Shown here: piece by piece, positions 11,581 through 24,556 of the stretch | Position numbering within the stretch: the stretch's first letter is position 1 | Layout of the letters: each line of letters starts with the position of its first letter | Source: Ophiodon elongatus | Lineage: Eukaryota > Chordata > Actinopteri > Perciformes > Hexagrammidae | Length of the DNA stretch: 64,000 nucleotides | Assembly: GCA_016806645.1 (NCBI GenBank) | Contig: JACSYO010000534.1 | Location: 1-64,000, forward strand | Direction of reading: 5' to 3' | Position numbers and translations under genes: made by a program | The notes under the pieces: model-generated | Databases searched by the model: none | Told to the model about the DNA's origin: nothing | Seen by the model: the letters and a program-made list of their open reading frames with translations, nothing else

Positions 11581-12789
11581 GGAATATGTTGAAAAATACA
11601 CAGTTTCCTTGATTTACCTCAATACATTATCCCAGAACAGCAGACTCTCAAGTTTCATGTTAATTTCATGAATACATGATGTTTTAATCACTTTTCTGCC
11701 TTAAAGCTGCATTTCCACATTATATGCTCTTAAAATACTTTTCGTCTGGCAAGAGGCCAAAAGTGGAATATGTTGAAAAATACACAGTTTACTTGATTTA
11801 CCTAAATACATTATCCCAGAACAGCAGACTCTCAAGTTTCATGTTAATTTTATGAATAAATGATGTTCTCATAATTTTTCTGCATTAAAGCTGCATTTCC
11901 ACGTTGTATGCTCTCAAAAGAAGTATCTCCTGGGAAGAGGCCAACAGTGGATTTTATTGAAAAATACACAGTTTACTTGATTTTCTTCAAGAAAATGTCC
12001 CTGAACAGCAGACTTTTAAGTTTCATCTTAATTTCATGAATACATGATGTTTTAATCACTTTTCTACCTTAAAGCTGCATTTCCACGTTGTATGCTCTTA
12101 AAATACGTTTCGGCTGGCAAGAGGCCAAAAGTGGAAAATGTTGAAAAATACACAGTTTACTTGATATACCTCAATACATTGTCCCAGTACAGCAGACTCT
12201 CAAGTTTCATGTTAATTTCATGAATACATGATGTTCCCATCACATTTCTGCATTAAATCATAATTTTCAGTATTGATGGTCTGGAAAGACTTTTCGGCTT
12301 CGAAGAGGCCAACAGTGGATTTTGTTAAAAAATACACAGTTTAATTGATTTTCCTCAAAGAAATGTCCCTGAACAGCAGACTTTTAAGTTTCATGTTAAT
12401 TTCATGAATACATGATGTTTTAATCACTTTTCTGCCTTAAAGATGCATTTCCACATTGTATGCTCTTAAAATACGTTTCGTCTGGCAAGAGGCCAAAAGT
12501 GGAATATGTTGAAAAATACACAGTTTACTTGATTTACCTCAATACATTATCCCATTACAGCAGACTCTCAAGTTTCATGTTAATTTCATGAATACATGAT
12601 ATTTTAATCACTTTTCTGCCTTCAAGCTGCATTTCCACGTTGTATGCTCTCAAAATACGTTTCGTCTGGCAAGAGGCCAAAAGTGGAATATGTTGAAAAA
12701 TACACAGTTGACTTGATTTACCTCAATACATTATCCCAGAACAGCAGACTCTCAAGTTTCATGTTAATTTTATGAATAAATGATGTTCT

Positions 12790-12862
12790 CAATTTTTCTG
12801 CCTTAAAGCTGCATTTTCAATTTTTATTGTCACAAACGACGTTTCAGCCTGCGAACGGGCCA
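12790..12862 (+). other. A-to-B hybrid monomer at core motif (block 1 entry)
   Basis: The unit reads as type A up to CTTAAAGCTGCATTTTC, then continues AATTTTTATTGTCACAAACG and CGTTTCAGCCTGCGAACGGG, which is a type B right half with the variant TTGTCACAAACGACG. The same hybrid occurs at 32,765-32,833. The exact crossover cannot be placed more finely because both subfamilies share the core. Confidence 0.88.
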
Positions 12863-15565
12863 AAAGTGGATTTTGTTGCAAAATACATAGTTTACTTGAT
12901 ATTCTTCTATAAAGTCTCCCAGAACAGCAAACTGTCCAGGTTCATTTTATATTCATGAATATGTGATGTTTCCATCACATTTTTGCCTCACAGCTATATT
13001 TTCAGTTTCTTTGCTCTAAAAAGACGTTTCAGCCTGAGATCAGGTCAAAAGTGGATTTTGTTGCAAAATACACAGTTTACTTGTTACTCCTCTATAAAGT
13101 CTCCCAGAACAGCAGACTTTCAAGATTCTTGTTATGTCCATGAATATATGATGTTTCCATCACTTTCCTTTCTAAAAAAATAATTTTCAGTTTTTATGGT
13201 CTAAAAAGACGTTTCAGCCTGAGAGCAGGTCAAAAGTGGATTTTGTTGCAAAATACACAATTTACTTGATAATCCTCTATAAAGTCTCCCAGATCAGCAG
13301 ACTTTCAAGTTTCATGTTATGTACATGAATATGTGATGTTTCCATCACTTTCCTGCCTAAAAAATTAATTTTCAGTATTTATGGTCTAAAAAGACGTTTC
13401 AGCCTGAGAGCAGGTCAAAAGTGGATTTTGTTGCAAAATACACAATATACTTCATAATCCTCTATAAAGTCTCCCAGATCAGCAGACTTTCAAGTTTCAT
13501 GTTATGTACATGAATATGTGATGTTTCCATCATTTTTCTGCTTTACAGCTGCATTTTCAATTTTTATGGTCTCAAAAGACGTTTCAGCCTGCATATGTGG
13601 ATTTTGTTGCAAAATACATAGTTTACTTGTTACTCCTCTATAAATTGTCCCAGAAAAGCAGACTTTCAAGATTCTTGTTATGTACATGAATATGTGATGT
13701 TTCCATCACTTTTCTGCCTTAGAAAATAATTTTCAGTTTTTATGGTCTAAAAAGACGTTTCAGCCTGCGAACAGGACAAAAATGGATTTAGTTGCAAAAT
13801 ACACAGTTTACTTGATATTCCTCTATAAATTCTTCCAGAACAGCAGACTTTCAAGATTCTTGTTATGTACATGAATATGTGATGTTTCCATCACCTTTCT
13901 TTCTTAGAAAATCATTTTCAGTTTTTATGGTCTAAAAAGACGTTTCAGCCTGCAAACAGGACAAAAATGGATTTTGTTGCAAAATACACAGTTTACTTGA
14001 TAATCCTCTATAAAGTCTCCCAGATCAGCAGACTTTCAAGTTTCATGTTATGTACATAAATATGTGATGTTTCCATCACTTTCCTGCCTAAAAAATTAAT
14101 TTTCAGTTTTTATGGTCTAAAAAGACGTTTCAGCCTGAGAGCAGGTCAAAAGTGGATTTTGTTGCAAAATATACAGTTTACTTTATATTCCTCTATAAAG
14201 TCTCCCAGAACAGCAGACTTTCAAGATTCTTGTTATGTCCATGAATATGTGATGTTTCCATCACTTTTCTGCCTTAGAAAATAATTTTCAGTTTTTATGG
14301 TCTAAAAAGTCGTTTCAGCCTGAGAGCAGGTCAAAAGTGGATTTTGTTGCAAAATACACAGTTTACTTGATATTCCTCTATAAAGTCTTCCAGAACAGCA
14401 ATCTTTCGAGATTCTTGTTATGTACATGAATATGTGATGTTTCCATCACTTTTCTTTCTTAGAAAATAATTTTCAGTTTTTATGGTCTAAAAAGACGTTT
14501 CAGCCTGCAAACAGGACAAAAATGGATTTTGTTGCAAAATACACAGTTTACTTGATAATCCTCTATAAAGTCTCCCAGAACAGCAGACTTTCAAGATTCT
14601 TGTTATGTCCATGAATATGTGATGTTTCCATCATTTTTCTGCTTTACAGCTGCATTTTCAGTTTTTATGGTCTCAAAAGACGTTTCAGCCTGAGAGCAGG
14701 TCAAAACTGGATTTTGTTGCAAAATACACAGTTTACTTGATATTCCTCTATAAATTCTCCAAGAACAGCAGACTTTCAAGATTCTTGTTATGTCCATGAA
14801 TATATGATGTTTCCATCACTTTCCTGCCTTAGAAAATAATTTTCAGTTTTTATGGTCTAAAAAGACGTTTCAGCCTGCGAACAGCACAAAAATGGATTTT
14901 GTTGCAAAATACACAGTTTACTTGATATTCCTCTATAAATTCTCCCAGAACAGCAGACTTTCCAGATTCTTGTTATGTACATGAATATGTGATGTTTCCA
15001 TCACTTTTCTGCATTAGAAAATATTTTTCAGTTTTTATGGGTTAAAAAGACGTTTCAGCCTGAGAGCAGGTTAAAAGTGGATTTTGTTGCAAAATACACA
15101 ATTTACTTGATAATCCTCTCTAAAGTCTCCCAGATCAGCAGAAGTTCAAGTGTCATGTTATGTACATGAATATATGATGTTTCCATCACGTTTCTGCCTT
15201 AAAAATTAATTTTCAGATTTTATGGTCTCAAAAGACGTTTCAGCCTGCAAACAAGCCAAAAGTGGATTTTGTTGCAAAATACACAGTTTACTTGATATTC
15301 CTCTGTAAAGTCTCCCAGATCAGCAGACTTTCAAGATTCTTGTTATGTACATGAATATATGATGTTTCCATTATTTTTCTGCTTTACAACTGCATTTTCA
15401 GTTTTTATGGTCTCAAAAGACGTTTCAGCCTGCAAACAGTTCAAAAGTGGATTTTATTGCAAAATACACAATTTACTTGATATTCCTCTATAAAGTCTCC
15501 CAGATCAGCAGACTTTCAAGATTCTTATTATGTACATGAATATGTGATGTTTCCATCACGTTTCT
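12812..15565 (+). repeat. Type B block 1
   Basis: About 15 type B monomers. Entry is at the core motif: a normal A left half continues into TTTTTATTGTCACAAACGAC and then CAGCCTGCGAACGGGCC. Exit is at CCATCACGTTTCTGCCTTAAA, after which the unit continues as type A. The same entry occurs at block 3 and the same exit at blocks 3 and 4. Subtypes inside differ mainly by CTGAGAGCAGGTC versus CTGCGAACAGGAC versus the shortened CTGCATATGTGG form (about 13,588). Confidence 0.92.
14346..14530 (+). repeat. Representative type B monomer (185 bp)
   Basis: This unit shows the type B layout: GTTGCAAAATACACAG, TGATATTCCTCTATAAAGTC, an imperfect CAGCA segment, GATTCTTGTTATGTACATGA, the dyad ACATGAATATGT at 14,424-14,435, TGATGTTTCCATCACTTTTC, AGAAAATAATTTTCAGTTTT, TATGGTCTAAAAAG, and CGTTTCAGCCTGCAAACAGG before the next unit. 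It aligns position for position with type A, so both descend from one ancestor. B units are distinguished by GCAAAA for GAAAAA, CTCTATAAAGTCT for CTCAATACATTGT, and TTCCATCAC for TCTCATCAC. Confidence 0.93.
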
Positions 15566-16640
15566 GCCTTAAAGCTGCATTTCCAAGTTGTATGCTCTTA
15601 AAATACGTTTCGGCTGGCAAGAGGCCAAAAGTGGAATATTTTCAAAAATACACAGTTTACTTGATTTACCTCAATACGTTGTCCCAGTACAGCAGACTCT
15701 CAAGTTTCATGTTAATTTCATGAATACATGATGTTGTCATAATTTATCTGCCTTAAAGCTGCATTTCCACGTTGTATGCTCTCAAAATACGTTTCATCAG
15801 GCAAGAGGCCAAAAGTGGAATATGTTGAAAAATACAGTTTACTTGATTTACCTCAATACATTATCCCAGAACAGCAGACTCTCAAGTTTCATGTTAATTT
15901 TATGAATACATGATGTTCTCATAATTTTTCTGCATTAAAGCTGCATTTCCACGTTGTATGCTCTCAAAAGACGTATCTCCTGGGAAGAGGCCAACAGTGG
16001 ATTTTGTTGAAAAATACACAGGTTACTTGATTTTCCTCAAAAAAATGTCCCAGTACAGCAGACTCTCAAGTTTCATCTTAATTTCATGAATACATGATGT
16101 TCTCATCACTTTTCAGCCTTAATGCTGCATTTTCAGTATTTATAGTCTGGAAAGATGTTTCGGCTTCGAAGAGGCCAACAGTCGATTTTGTTGAAAAATA
16201 CACAGTTTAATTGATTTTCCTCAAAAAAAAATGTCCCTGAACAGCAGACTTTTAAGTTTCATGTTAATTTCATGAATACATGATGTTTTAATCACTTTTC
16301 TGCCTTAAAGCTGCATTTCCACATTGTATGCTCTTAAAATACGTTTCGTCTGGCAAGAGGCCAAAATTGGAATATGTTGAAAAATACACAGTTTACTTGA
16401 TTTTCCTCAAAACAATGTCCCAGAACAGCAGACTCTCAAGTTTCATGTTAATTTTATGAATACATGATGTTCTCATAATTTTTCTGCATTAAAACTGCAT
16501 TTCCACGTTGTATGCTCTCAAAAGACGTATCTCCTGTGAAGAGGACAACAGCGGATTTTGTTGAAAAATACACAGTTTACTTGATTTTCCTCAAAATAAT
16601 GTCCCTGAACAGCAGACTTTTAAGTTTCATGTTAATTTCA

Positions 16641-16755
16641 GGACAATAAATGTTAAACAAAATCTGTTTTACAAAGAAGTCTAAAGAACAGCTGGAAACA
16701 CAAACGTCTGTACTTTAAAAGAAGGATTGTCAATAACGTCCCTCGATATGAATAG
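16641..16755 (+). other. Non-satellite insert interrupting an A monomer
   Basis: After GTTAATTTCA the sequence leaves the satellite for about 115 bases, starting GGACAATAAATGTTAAACAA and ending CCCTCGATATGAATAG, then returns at ATCACTTTTCTGC. The distance between flanking monomer starts (16,560 and 16,842) is 282 bp, a net gain of about 98 bp, so some 15-20 bases of the normal unit are missing. I see no flanking target-site duplication, terminal inverted repeat or poly-A tail, and no repeat family I recognise. Candidates are filler DNA at a repaired break or a fragment of a transposon. Confidence 0.75.
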
Positions 16756-19129
16756 ATCACTTTTCTGCTTTAAAAGCTGCATTTCCACGTTGTATGCTCT
16801 TAAAATACATTTTGACCGGCAAGAGGCCAAAAGAGGAATATGTTGAAAAATACACAGTTTACTTGATTTACCTCAATACATTATCCCAGAACAGCAGACT
16901 CTCAAGTTTCATGTTAATTTTATGAATACATGATGTTCTCATAATTTTTCTGCATTAAAGCTGCATTTCCACGTTGTATGCTCTCAAAAGACGTATCTCC
17001 TGGGAAGAGGCCAACAGCGGATTTTGTTGAAAAATACACAGTTTACTTGATTTTCCTCAAAAAAATGTCCCAGAACAGCAGACTCTCAAGCTTCATGTTA
17101 ATTTCATGAATACATAATGTTCTCATAATTTTCTGACTTAAAGCTGCATATCCACATTTTATGATCTTAATAGACGTTTTCGGCTGGCAAGAGGCCAAAA
17201 CTGGAATAAGTTGAAAAATACACAGTTTACTTGATTTACCTCAATACATTGTCCCAGAACAGCAGACTCTCAAGTTTCATGTTAATTTCATGAATACATT
17301 GTGTTCTCATCACTTTTCTGCCTGAATGCTAAATCTTGAGTATTTATGGTCTGGAAAGACGTTTCGTCTTCAAAGAGGCCAACAGTGGATTTTGTTGAAA
17401 AATACACAGTTTACTTGATTTTCTTCAAAAAAATGTCCCTGAACAGCAGACTTTTAAGTTTCATCTTAATTTCATGAATACATGATATTTTAATCACTTT
17501 TCTGCCTTAAAGCTGCATTTCCACGTTGTATGCTCTTAAAATACGTTTCGGCTGGCAAGAGGCCAAAAGTGGAATATGTTGAAAAATACACAGTTTACTT
17601 AATTTACCTCAATACATTGTCCCAGAACAGCAGACTCTCAAGTTTCATGTTAATTTCATGAATACATTATGTTCTCATCACTTTTCTGCCTGAATGGTAA
17701 ATCTTGAGTATTTATGGTTTGGAAAGACGTTTCGGCTTCGAAGAGGCCAACAGTGGATTTTGTTGAAAAATACACAGGTTACTTGATTTTCCTCAAAAAA
17801 ATGTCCCAGTACAGTAGACTCTCAAGTTTAATGTTAATTTCATGAATACAAGATGTTCTCGTCACTTTTCTGACTTAAAGCTGCATTTCCACGTTGTATG
17901 CTCTCAAAATACGTTTCGTCTGGCAAGAAGCCAAAATTGAAATATGTTGAAAAATACACAGTTTACAAGATTTACCTAAAAACAAAATGTCCCTGAACAG
18001 CATACTTTTAAGTTTCATGTTAATTTAATGAATAAATTATGTTTTAATCACTTTTCTGCCTTAAAGCTGCATTTCCACATTATATGCTCTTAAAATACGT
18101 TTTGTCTGGCAAGAGGCCAAAAGTGGAATATGTTGAAAAATACAGTTTACTTGATTTACCTCAATACATTATCCCAGAACAGCAGACTCTCAAGTTTCAT
18201 GTTAATTTCATGAATACATGATGTTCTCATAATTTTTCTGCATTAAAGCTGCATTTCCACGTTGTATGCTCTCAAAAGACGTATCTCCTGGGAAGAGGCC
18301 AACAGTGGATTTTGTTGAAAAATACACAGTTTACTTGATTTTCTTCAAAGAAATGTCCCAGAACAGCAGACTCTCAAGTTTCATGTTAATTTCATGAATA
18401 CATGATGTTCTCATAATTTTCTGACTTAAAGCTGCATATCCACGTTTTATGATCTTAATAGACGTTTTCGGCTGGCGAGAGGCCAAAACTGGAATATGTT
18501 GAAAAACACACACTTTACTTGATTTACCTCAATACATTGTCCCAGAACAGCAGACTCTCAAGTTTCATGTTAATTTCATGAATACATTATGTTGTCATCA
18601 CTTTTCTGCCTGAATGCTAAATCTTGAGTATTTATGGTCTGGAAAGACGTTTCGGCTTCGAAGAGGCCAACTGTGGATATTGTTGAAAAATACACAGGTT
18701 ACTTGATTTTCCTCAAAAAAATGTCCCAGTACAGCAGACTCTCAAGTTTCATGTTAATTTTATGAATACATGATGTTCTCATAACTGGTCTGCATTAAAG
18801 CTGCATTTCCACGTTGTATGCTCCCAAAAGACGTATCTCCTGGGAAGAGGCCAACAGTGGATTTTGTTGAAAAATACACAGTTTATTTGATTTTCTTCAA
18901 AGAAATGTCCCTGAACAGCAGACTTTTAAGTTTCATGTTAATTTCATGAATACATGATGTTTTAATCACTTTTCTGCCTTAAAGCTGCATTTCCACGTTG
19001 TATGCTCTTAAAATACGTTTTGGCTGGCAAGAGGCCAAAAGTTGAATATGTTGAAAAATACAGAGTTTACTTGATTTACCTCAATACGTTGTCCCAGTAC
19101 AGCAGACTCTCAAGTTTCATGTTAATTTT

Positions 19130-22100
19130 ATGAATACATGATGTTCTCATAATTTTTCTGCATTAAAGCTGCATTTCCACGTTGTATGCTCTCAAAAGAC
19201 GTATCTCCTGGGAAGAGGCCAACAGTTGAATATGTTGAAAAATACACAGTTTACTTCATTTACCTCAATACGTTGTCCCAGAACAGCAAACTTTAAAGTA
19301 TCATGTTAATTTCATGAAAACATGGTGTTCTCATCACTTTTCTGCCTTAAAGCTGCATTTTCATTATTAATGGTCGGAAAAGATGTTTCAGGCTGGGAAG
19401 AGGCCAAAACTGGAATATGTTGAAAAATACACAGTTTACTTGATTTACCTCAAACATTGTCCCTGAACAGCAGACTCTCAAGTTTCATGTTAATTTCATG
19501 AATACAAGATGTTCTCGTCACTTTTCTGACTTAAAGCTGCATTTCCACGTTGTATGCTCTCAAAATACGTTTCGTCTGGCAAGAGGCCAAAAGTGGAATA
19601 TGTTGAAAAATACACAGTTTACTTGATTTACCTCAATACATTATCCCTGTACAGCAGACTCTCAAGTTACATGTTAATTTCATGAATACATGATGTTCTC
19701 GTCACTTTTCTGACTTAAAGCTGCATTTCCACGTTGTCTGCTCTCAAAATATGTTTCGTCAGGCAAGAGGCCAAAAGTGGAATATGTTGAAAAATACACA
19801 GTTTACTTGATTTACCTCAATACATTGTCCCAGAACAGCACACTCTCAAGTTTCATGTTTATTTCATGAATACATGATGTTCTCATCACTTTTCAGCCTT
19901 AATGCTGCATTTTCAGTATTTATAGTCTGGAAAGACGTTTCGGCTTCGAAAAGCCCAACAGTCGATTTTGTTGAAAAATACACAGTTTAATTGATTTTCC
20001 TCAATACATTATCCCAGTACAGCAGACTCTCAAGTTTCATGTTAATTTCATGAATACATGATGTTCCCATCACATTTCTGCATTAAATCATAATTTTCAG
20101 TATTTATGGTCTGGAAAGACTTTTCGGCTTCGAAGAGGCCAACAGTGGATTTTGTTAAGAAATACACAGTTTAATTGATTTTACTCAAAGAAATGTCCCT
20201 GAACAGCAGACTTAAGTTTCATGTTAATTTCAAGAATACATGATGTTTTAATCAATTTTCTGCTTTAAAGATGCATTTCCACATTGTATGCTCTCAAAAG
20301 ACGTATCGGCTGGCAAGAGGCCAAAAGTGGAATATGTTGAAAAATACACAGTTTACTTGATTTACCTCAATACATTGTCCCAGAACAGCACACTCTCAAG
20401 TTTCATGTTTATTTCATGAATACATGATGTTCTCATCACTTTTCAGCCTTAATGCTGCATTTTCAGTTTTTATAGTCTGGAAAGACATTTTGGCTTCGAA
20501 GAGGATAACAGTGGATTTTGTTGAAAAATACACAGTTTAATTGATTTTCCTCAAAAATGTTCCTGAACAGCAGACTTTTAAGTTTCATGTTAATTTCATG
20601 AATACATGATGTTTTAATCACTTTTCTCCCTTAAAGCTGCATTTCCACATTATATGCTCTCAAAATACGTTTCATCAGGCAAGAGGCCAACAGTGGATTT
20701 TATTGAAAAATACACAGTTTACTTGATTTTCCCAGAAAATGTCCCTGAACAGCAGACTTTAAGTTTCATGTTAATTTCATGAATACATGATGTTCTCACT
20801 TTTCTGCCTTAAATCTGCATTTCCACGTTGCCTGTTCTCAAAAGACCTTGAGCTGGGAAGAGGCCAACATTGGATTTTGTTGAAAAATACACAGTTTACT
20901 TGATTTACCTCAATACATTATCCCAGAACAGCAGACTCTGAAGTTTCATGTTAATTTTATGAATACATGATGTTCTCGTCACTTTTCTGACTTAAAGCTG
21001 CATTTCCACGTTTTATGCTCTCAAAAGACGTATCTCCTGGGAAGAGGCCAACAGTGGATTTTGTTGAAAAATACACAGTTTACTTGATTTTCTTCAAAGA
21101 AATGTCCCTGAACAGCAGACTTTTAAGTTTCATGTTAATTTCATGAATACATGATGTTCTCGTCACTTTTCTGACTTAAATCTGCATTTCCACGTTGCAT
21201 GCTCTCAAAAGACCTTTGAGCTGGCAAGAGGCCAAAAGTGGAATATGTTGAAAAATACACAGTTTACTTGATTTACCTCAATACATTATCCCAGAACAGC
21301 AGACTCTCAAGTTTCATGTTAATTTTATGAATACATGATGTTCTCATAATTTTTCTGCATTAAACCTGCATTTCCACGTTGTATGCTCTCAAAAGATGTA
21401 TCTCCTGGGAAGAGGCCAACAGTGGATTTTGTTGAAAAATACACAGTTTACTTGATTTTCTTCAAAAAAATGTCCCAGAACAGCAGACCTTTAAGTTTCA
21501 TGTTAATTTCATGAATACATGATATTTTAATCACTTTTCTGCCTTAAAGCTGCATTTCCACGTTGTGTGCTCTTAAAATACGTTTCGGCTGGCAAGAGGC
21601 CAAAAGTGGAATATGTTCAAAAATACACAGTTTACTTGATTTACCTCAATACGTTGTCCCAGTACGGCAGACTCTCAAGTTTCATGTTGATTTCATGAAT
21701 ACATGATGTTCTCATAATTTTTCTGCCTTAAAGCTGCATTTCCACGTTGTATGCTCTCAAAAGACGTATCTCCTGGGAAGAGGCCAACAGTTGAATATGT
21801 TGAAAAATACACAGTTTACTTCATTTACCTCAATACGTTGTCCCAGAACAGCAAACTTTAAAGTATCATGTTAATTTCATGAAAACATGGTGTTCTCATC
21901 ACTTTTCTGCCTTAAAGCTGCATTTTCATTATTAATGGTCGGAAAAGATGTTTCAGGCTGGGAAGAGGCCAAAACTGGAATATGTTGAAAAATACACAGT
22001 TTACTTGATTTACCTCAAACATTGTCCCTGAACAGCAGACTCTCAAGTTTCATGTTAATTTCATGAATACAAGATGTTCTCGTCACTTTTCTGACTTAAA

Positions 22101-23630
22101 GCTGCATTTCCACGTTGTATGCTCTCAAAATACGTTTCGTCTGGCAAGAGGCCAAAAGTGGAATATGTTGAAAAATACACAGTTTACTTGATTTACCTCA
22201 ATACATTATCCCTGTACAGCAGACTCTCAAGTTACATGTTAATTTCATGAATACATGATGTTCTCGTCACTTTTCTGACTTAAAGCTGCATTTCCACGTT
22301 GTCTGCTCTCAAAATATGTTTCGTCAGGCAAGAGGCCAAAAGTGGAATATGTTGAAAAATACACAGTTTACTTGATTTACCTCAATACATTATCCCAGAA
22401 CAGCAGACTCTCAAGTTTCATGTTTATTTCATGAATACATGATGTTCTCATCACTTTTCAGTCTTAATGCTGCATTTTCAGTATTTATAGTCTGGAAAGA
22501 CGTTTCGGCTTCGAAGAGCCCAACAGTCGATTTTGTTGAAAAATACACAGTTTAATTGATTTTCCTCAATACATTATCCCAGTACAGCAGACTCTCAAGT
22601 TTCATGTTAATTTCATGAATACATGATGTTCCCATCACATTTCTGCATTAAATCATAATTTTCAGTATTTATGGTCTGGAAAGACTTTTCGGCTTCGAAG
22701 AGGCCAACAGTGGATTTTGTTAAGAAATACACAGTTTAATTGATTTTACTCAAAGAAATGTCCCTGAACAGCAGACTTCTAAGTTTCATGTTAATTTCAA
22801 GAATACATGATGTTTTAATCAATTTTCTGCTTTAAAGATGCATTTCCACATTGTATGCTCTCAAAAGACGTATCGGCTGGCAAGAGGCCAAAAGTGGAAT
22901 ATGTTGAAAAATACACAGTTTACTTGATTTACCTCAATACATTGTCCCAGAACAGCACACTCTCAAGTTTCATGTTTATTTCATGAATACATGATGTTCT
23001 CATCACTTTTCAGCCTTAATGCTGCATTTTCAGTTTTTATAGTCTGGAAAGACATTTTGGCTTCGAAGAGGATAACAGTGGATTTTGTTGAAAAATACAC
23101 AGTTTAATTGATTTTCCTCAAAAAAAATATTCCTGAACAGCAGACTTTTAAGTTTCATGTTAATTTCATGAATACATGATGTTTTAATCACTTTTCTGCC
23201 TTAAAGCTGCATTTCCACATTATATGCTCTCAAAATACGTTTCATCAGGCAAGAGGCCAACAGTGGATTTTATTGAAAAATACACAGTTTACTTGATTTT
23301 CCTCAGAAAAATGTCCCTGAACAGCAGACTTTTAAGTTTCATGTTAATTTCATGAATACATGATGTTCTCGTCACTTTTCTGACTTAAATCTGCATTTCC
23401 ACGTTGCCTGTTCTCAAAAGACCTTTGAGCTGGGAAGAGGCCAAAATTGGATTTTGTTGAAAAATACACAGTTTACTTGATTTACCTCAATACATTATCC
23501 CAGAACAGCAGACTCTGAAGTTTCATGTTAATTTTATGAATACATGATGTTTTCGTCACTTTTCTGACTTAAAGCTGCATTTCCACGTTGTATGCTCTCA
23601 AAATACGTATCTCCTGGGAAGAGGCCAAAA
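19130..23630 (+). repeat. 14-mer higher-order repeat, 2,565 bp period, about 1.75 copies
   Basis: The marker ATTATTAATGGTCGGAAAAG occurs at 19,363 and 21,928, a distance of 2,565 bp. Further paired markers keep the same spacing to within about 10 bp: CAAACTTTAAAGTATCATG (19,285 and 21,850), AAGCCCAACAGTCGA or GAGCCCAACAGTCGA (19,963 and 22,527), GAAGAGGATAACAGTGG (20,499 and 23,065), and CAGACTCTGAAGTTTC (20,933 and 23,509). The first copy has several one- to three-base losses between 20,210 and 20,860 that the second lacks. Homology ends near 23,630. Confidence 0.9.
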
Positions 23631-24475
23631 GTGGAATATGTTGAAAAATACACAGTTTACTTGATTTTCCTCAAAACAATGTCCCTGAACAGCAGACTTT
23701 TAAGTTTCATGTTAATTTCATGAATACATGATGTTTTAATCACTTTTCTGCCTTGAAGCTGCATTTCCACGTTGTATGCTCTCAAAATACGTTTCAGCTG
23801 GCAAGAGGCCAACAGTGGATTTTGTTGAAAAATACACAGTTTACTTGATTTACCTCAATACATTATCCCAGTACAGCAGACTCTCAAGTTTCATGTTAAT
23901 TTCATGAATACATGATGTTCTCGTCACTTTTCTGACTTAAATCTGCATTTCCACGTTGCATGTTCTCAAAAGACCTTTGAGCTGGGAAGAGGCCAACATT
24001 GGATTTTGTTGAAAAATACACAGTTTACTTGATTTACCTCAATACATTATCCCAGTACAGCAGACTCTCAAGTTTCATGTTAATTTCATGAATACATGAT
24101 GTTTTAATCACTTTTCTGCCTTAAAGCTGCATTTCCACGTTGTATGCTCTCAAAATACGTTTCGTCTGGGAAGAGGCCAAAAGTGGATTTTGTTGAAAAA
24201 TACACAGTTTACTTGATTTACCTCAATACATTATCCCAGAACAGCAGACTCTCAAGTTTCATGTTAATTTCATGAATACATGATGTTTTCATCATCTTTC
24301 TGCATTAAAGCTGCATCCACGTTGTATGCTCTCAAAATACGTTTCGTCTGGCAAGAGGCCAAAAGTGGAATATGTTGAAAAATACACAGTTTACTTGATT
24401 ACCTCAATACATTATCCCAGAACGCAGATCTAAGTTTCATGTTAATTTTATGAATAAATGATGTTCTCATAATCT

Positions 24476-24556
24476 TTCTGCATTAAAGCTGCATCCACGT
24501 TGTATGCTTATTGTCTAAAAAGACGTTTCAGCCTGAGAGCGGGCCAAAAGTGGATT
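24476..24556 (+). other. A-to-B hybrid monomer with core deletion (block 2 entry)
   Basis: Type A left half with CTTTCTGCATTAAAGCTGCATC, lacking three T bases of the core, then CACGTTGTATGCTTATTGTC followed by a type B right end. The entry of B block 5 at 46,384-46,450 shows the same three-base loss, the same truncated CACGTTGTATGC and the same switch at TTATTGTC. This points to common descent of the two junctions. Confidence 0.88.

Larger units (their letters stand above)
1..12811 (+). repeat. Type A block 1
   Basis: About 69 type A monomers. The block contains the 1,474-bp 8-mer repeat (1,738-4,255), the diverged island at 5,503-5,993 and the two indel-rich stretches (4,360-5,215 and 9,740-11,580). 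Its first 1.86 kb is paralogous without obvious gaps to about 37,109-38,960, and parts recur at 7.4-8.8 kb and 10.5-11.9 kb. The block runs off the left edge of the window and ends inside a hybrid monomer, where the right half changes to type B after CTTAAAGCTGCATTTTCAA. Confidence 0.92.
15566..24507 (+). repeat. Type A block 2
   Basis: About 48 type A monomers. It holds the foreign-looking insert at 16,641-16,755 and the 14-mer higher-order repeat at about 19.1-23.6 kb. Right-half versions with CTTGAGTATTTATGG (17,327; 17,695; 18,610) and with CATATCCACGTTTTATGATC (17,146; 18,428) appear in its first half. The last two units lose three bases in the core (GCTGCATCCACG, from about 24,310 and 24,490). 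The same three-base loss precedes type B block 5. Confidence 0.92.

Noticed and set aside
12838..12860. Possible CENP-B box in CGTTTCAGCCTGCGAACGGG
   Set aside because: The canonical box needs TTCG, seven bases with a fixed A, then CGGG. Here the first element is TTCA and the gap is nine bases. A-type TTTCGGCTGGCAAGAGG lacks CGGG. The match to the functional bases is too poor.
14346..14530. TATA-like TCCTCTATAAAGTCT as a promoter in every B unit
   Set aside because: The AT-rich match arises by substitution from CTCAATACATTGTC in A units and is not accompanied by any downstream gene or other promoter element. Satellite transcription is possible but not shown by sequence.
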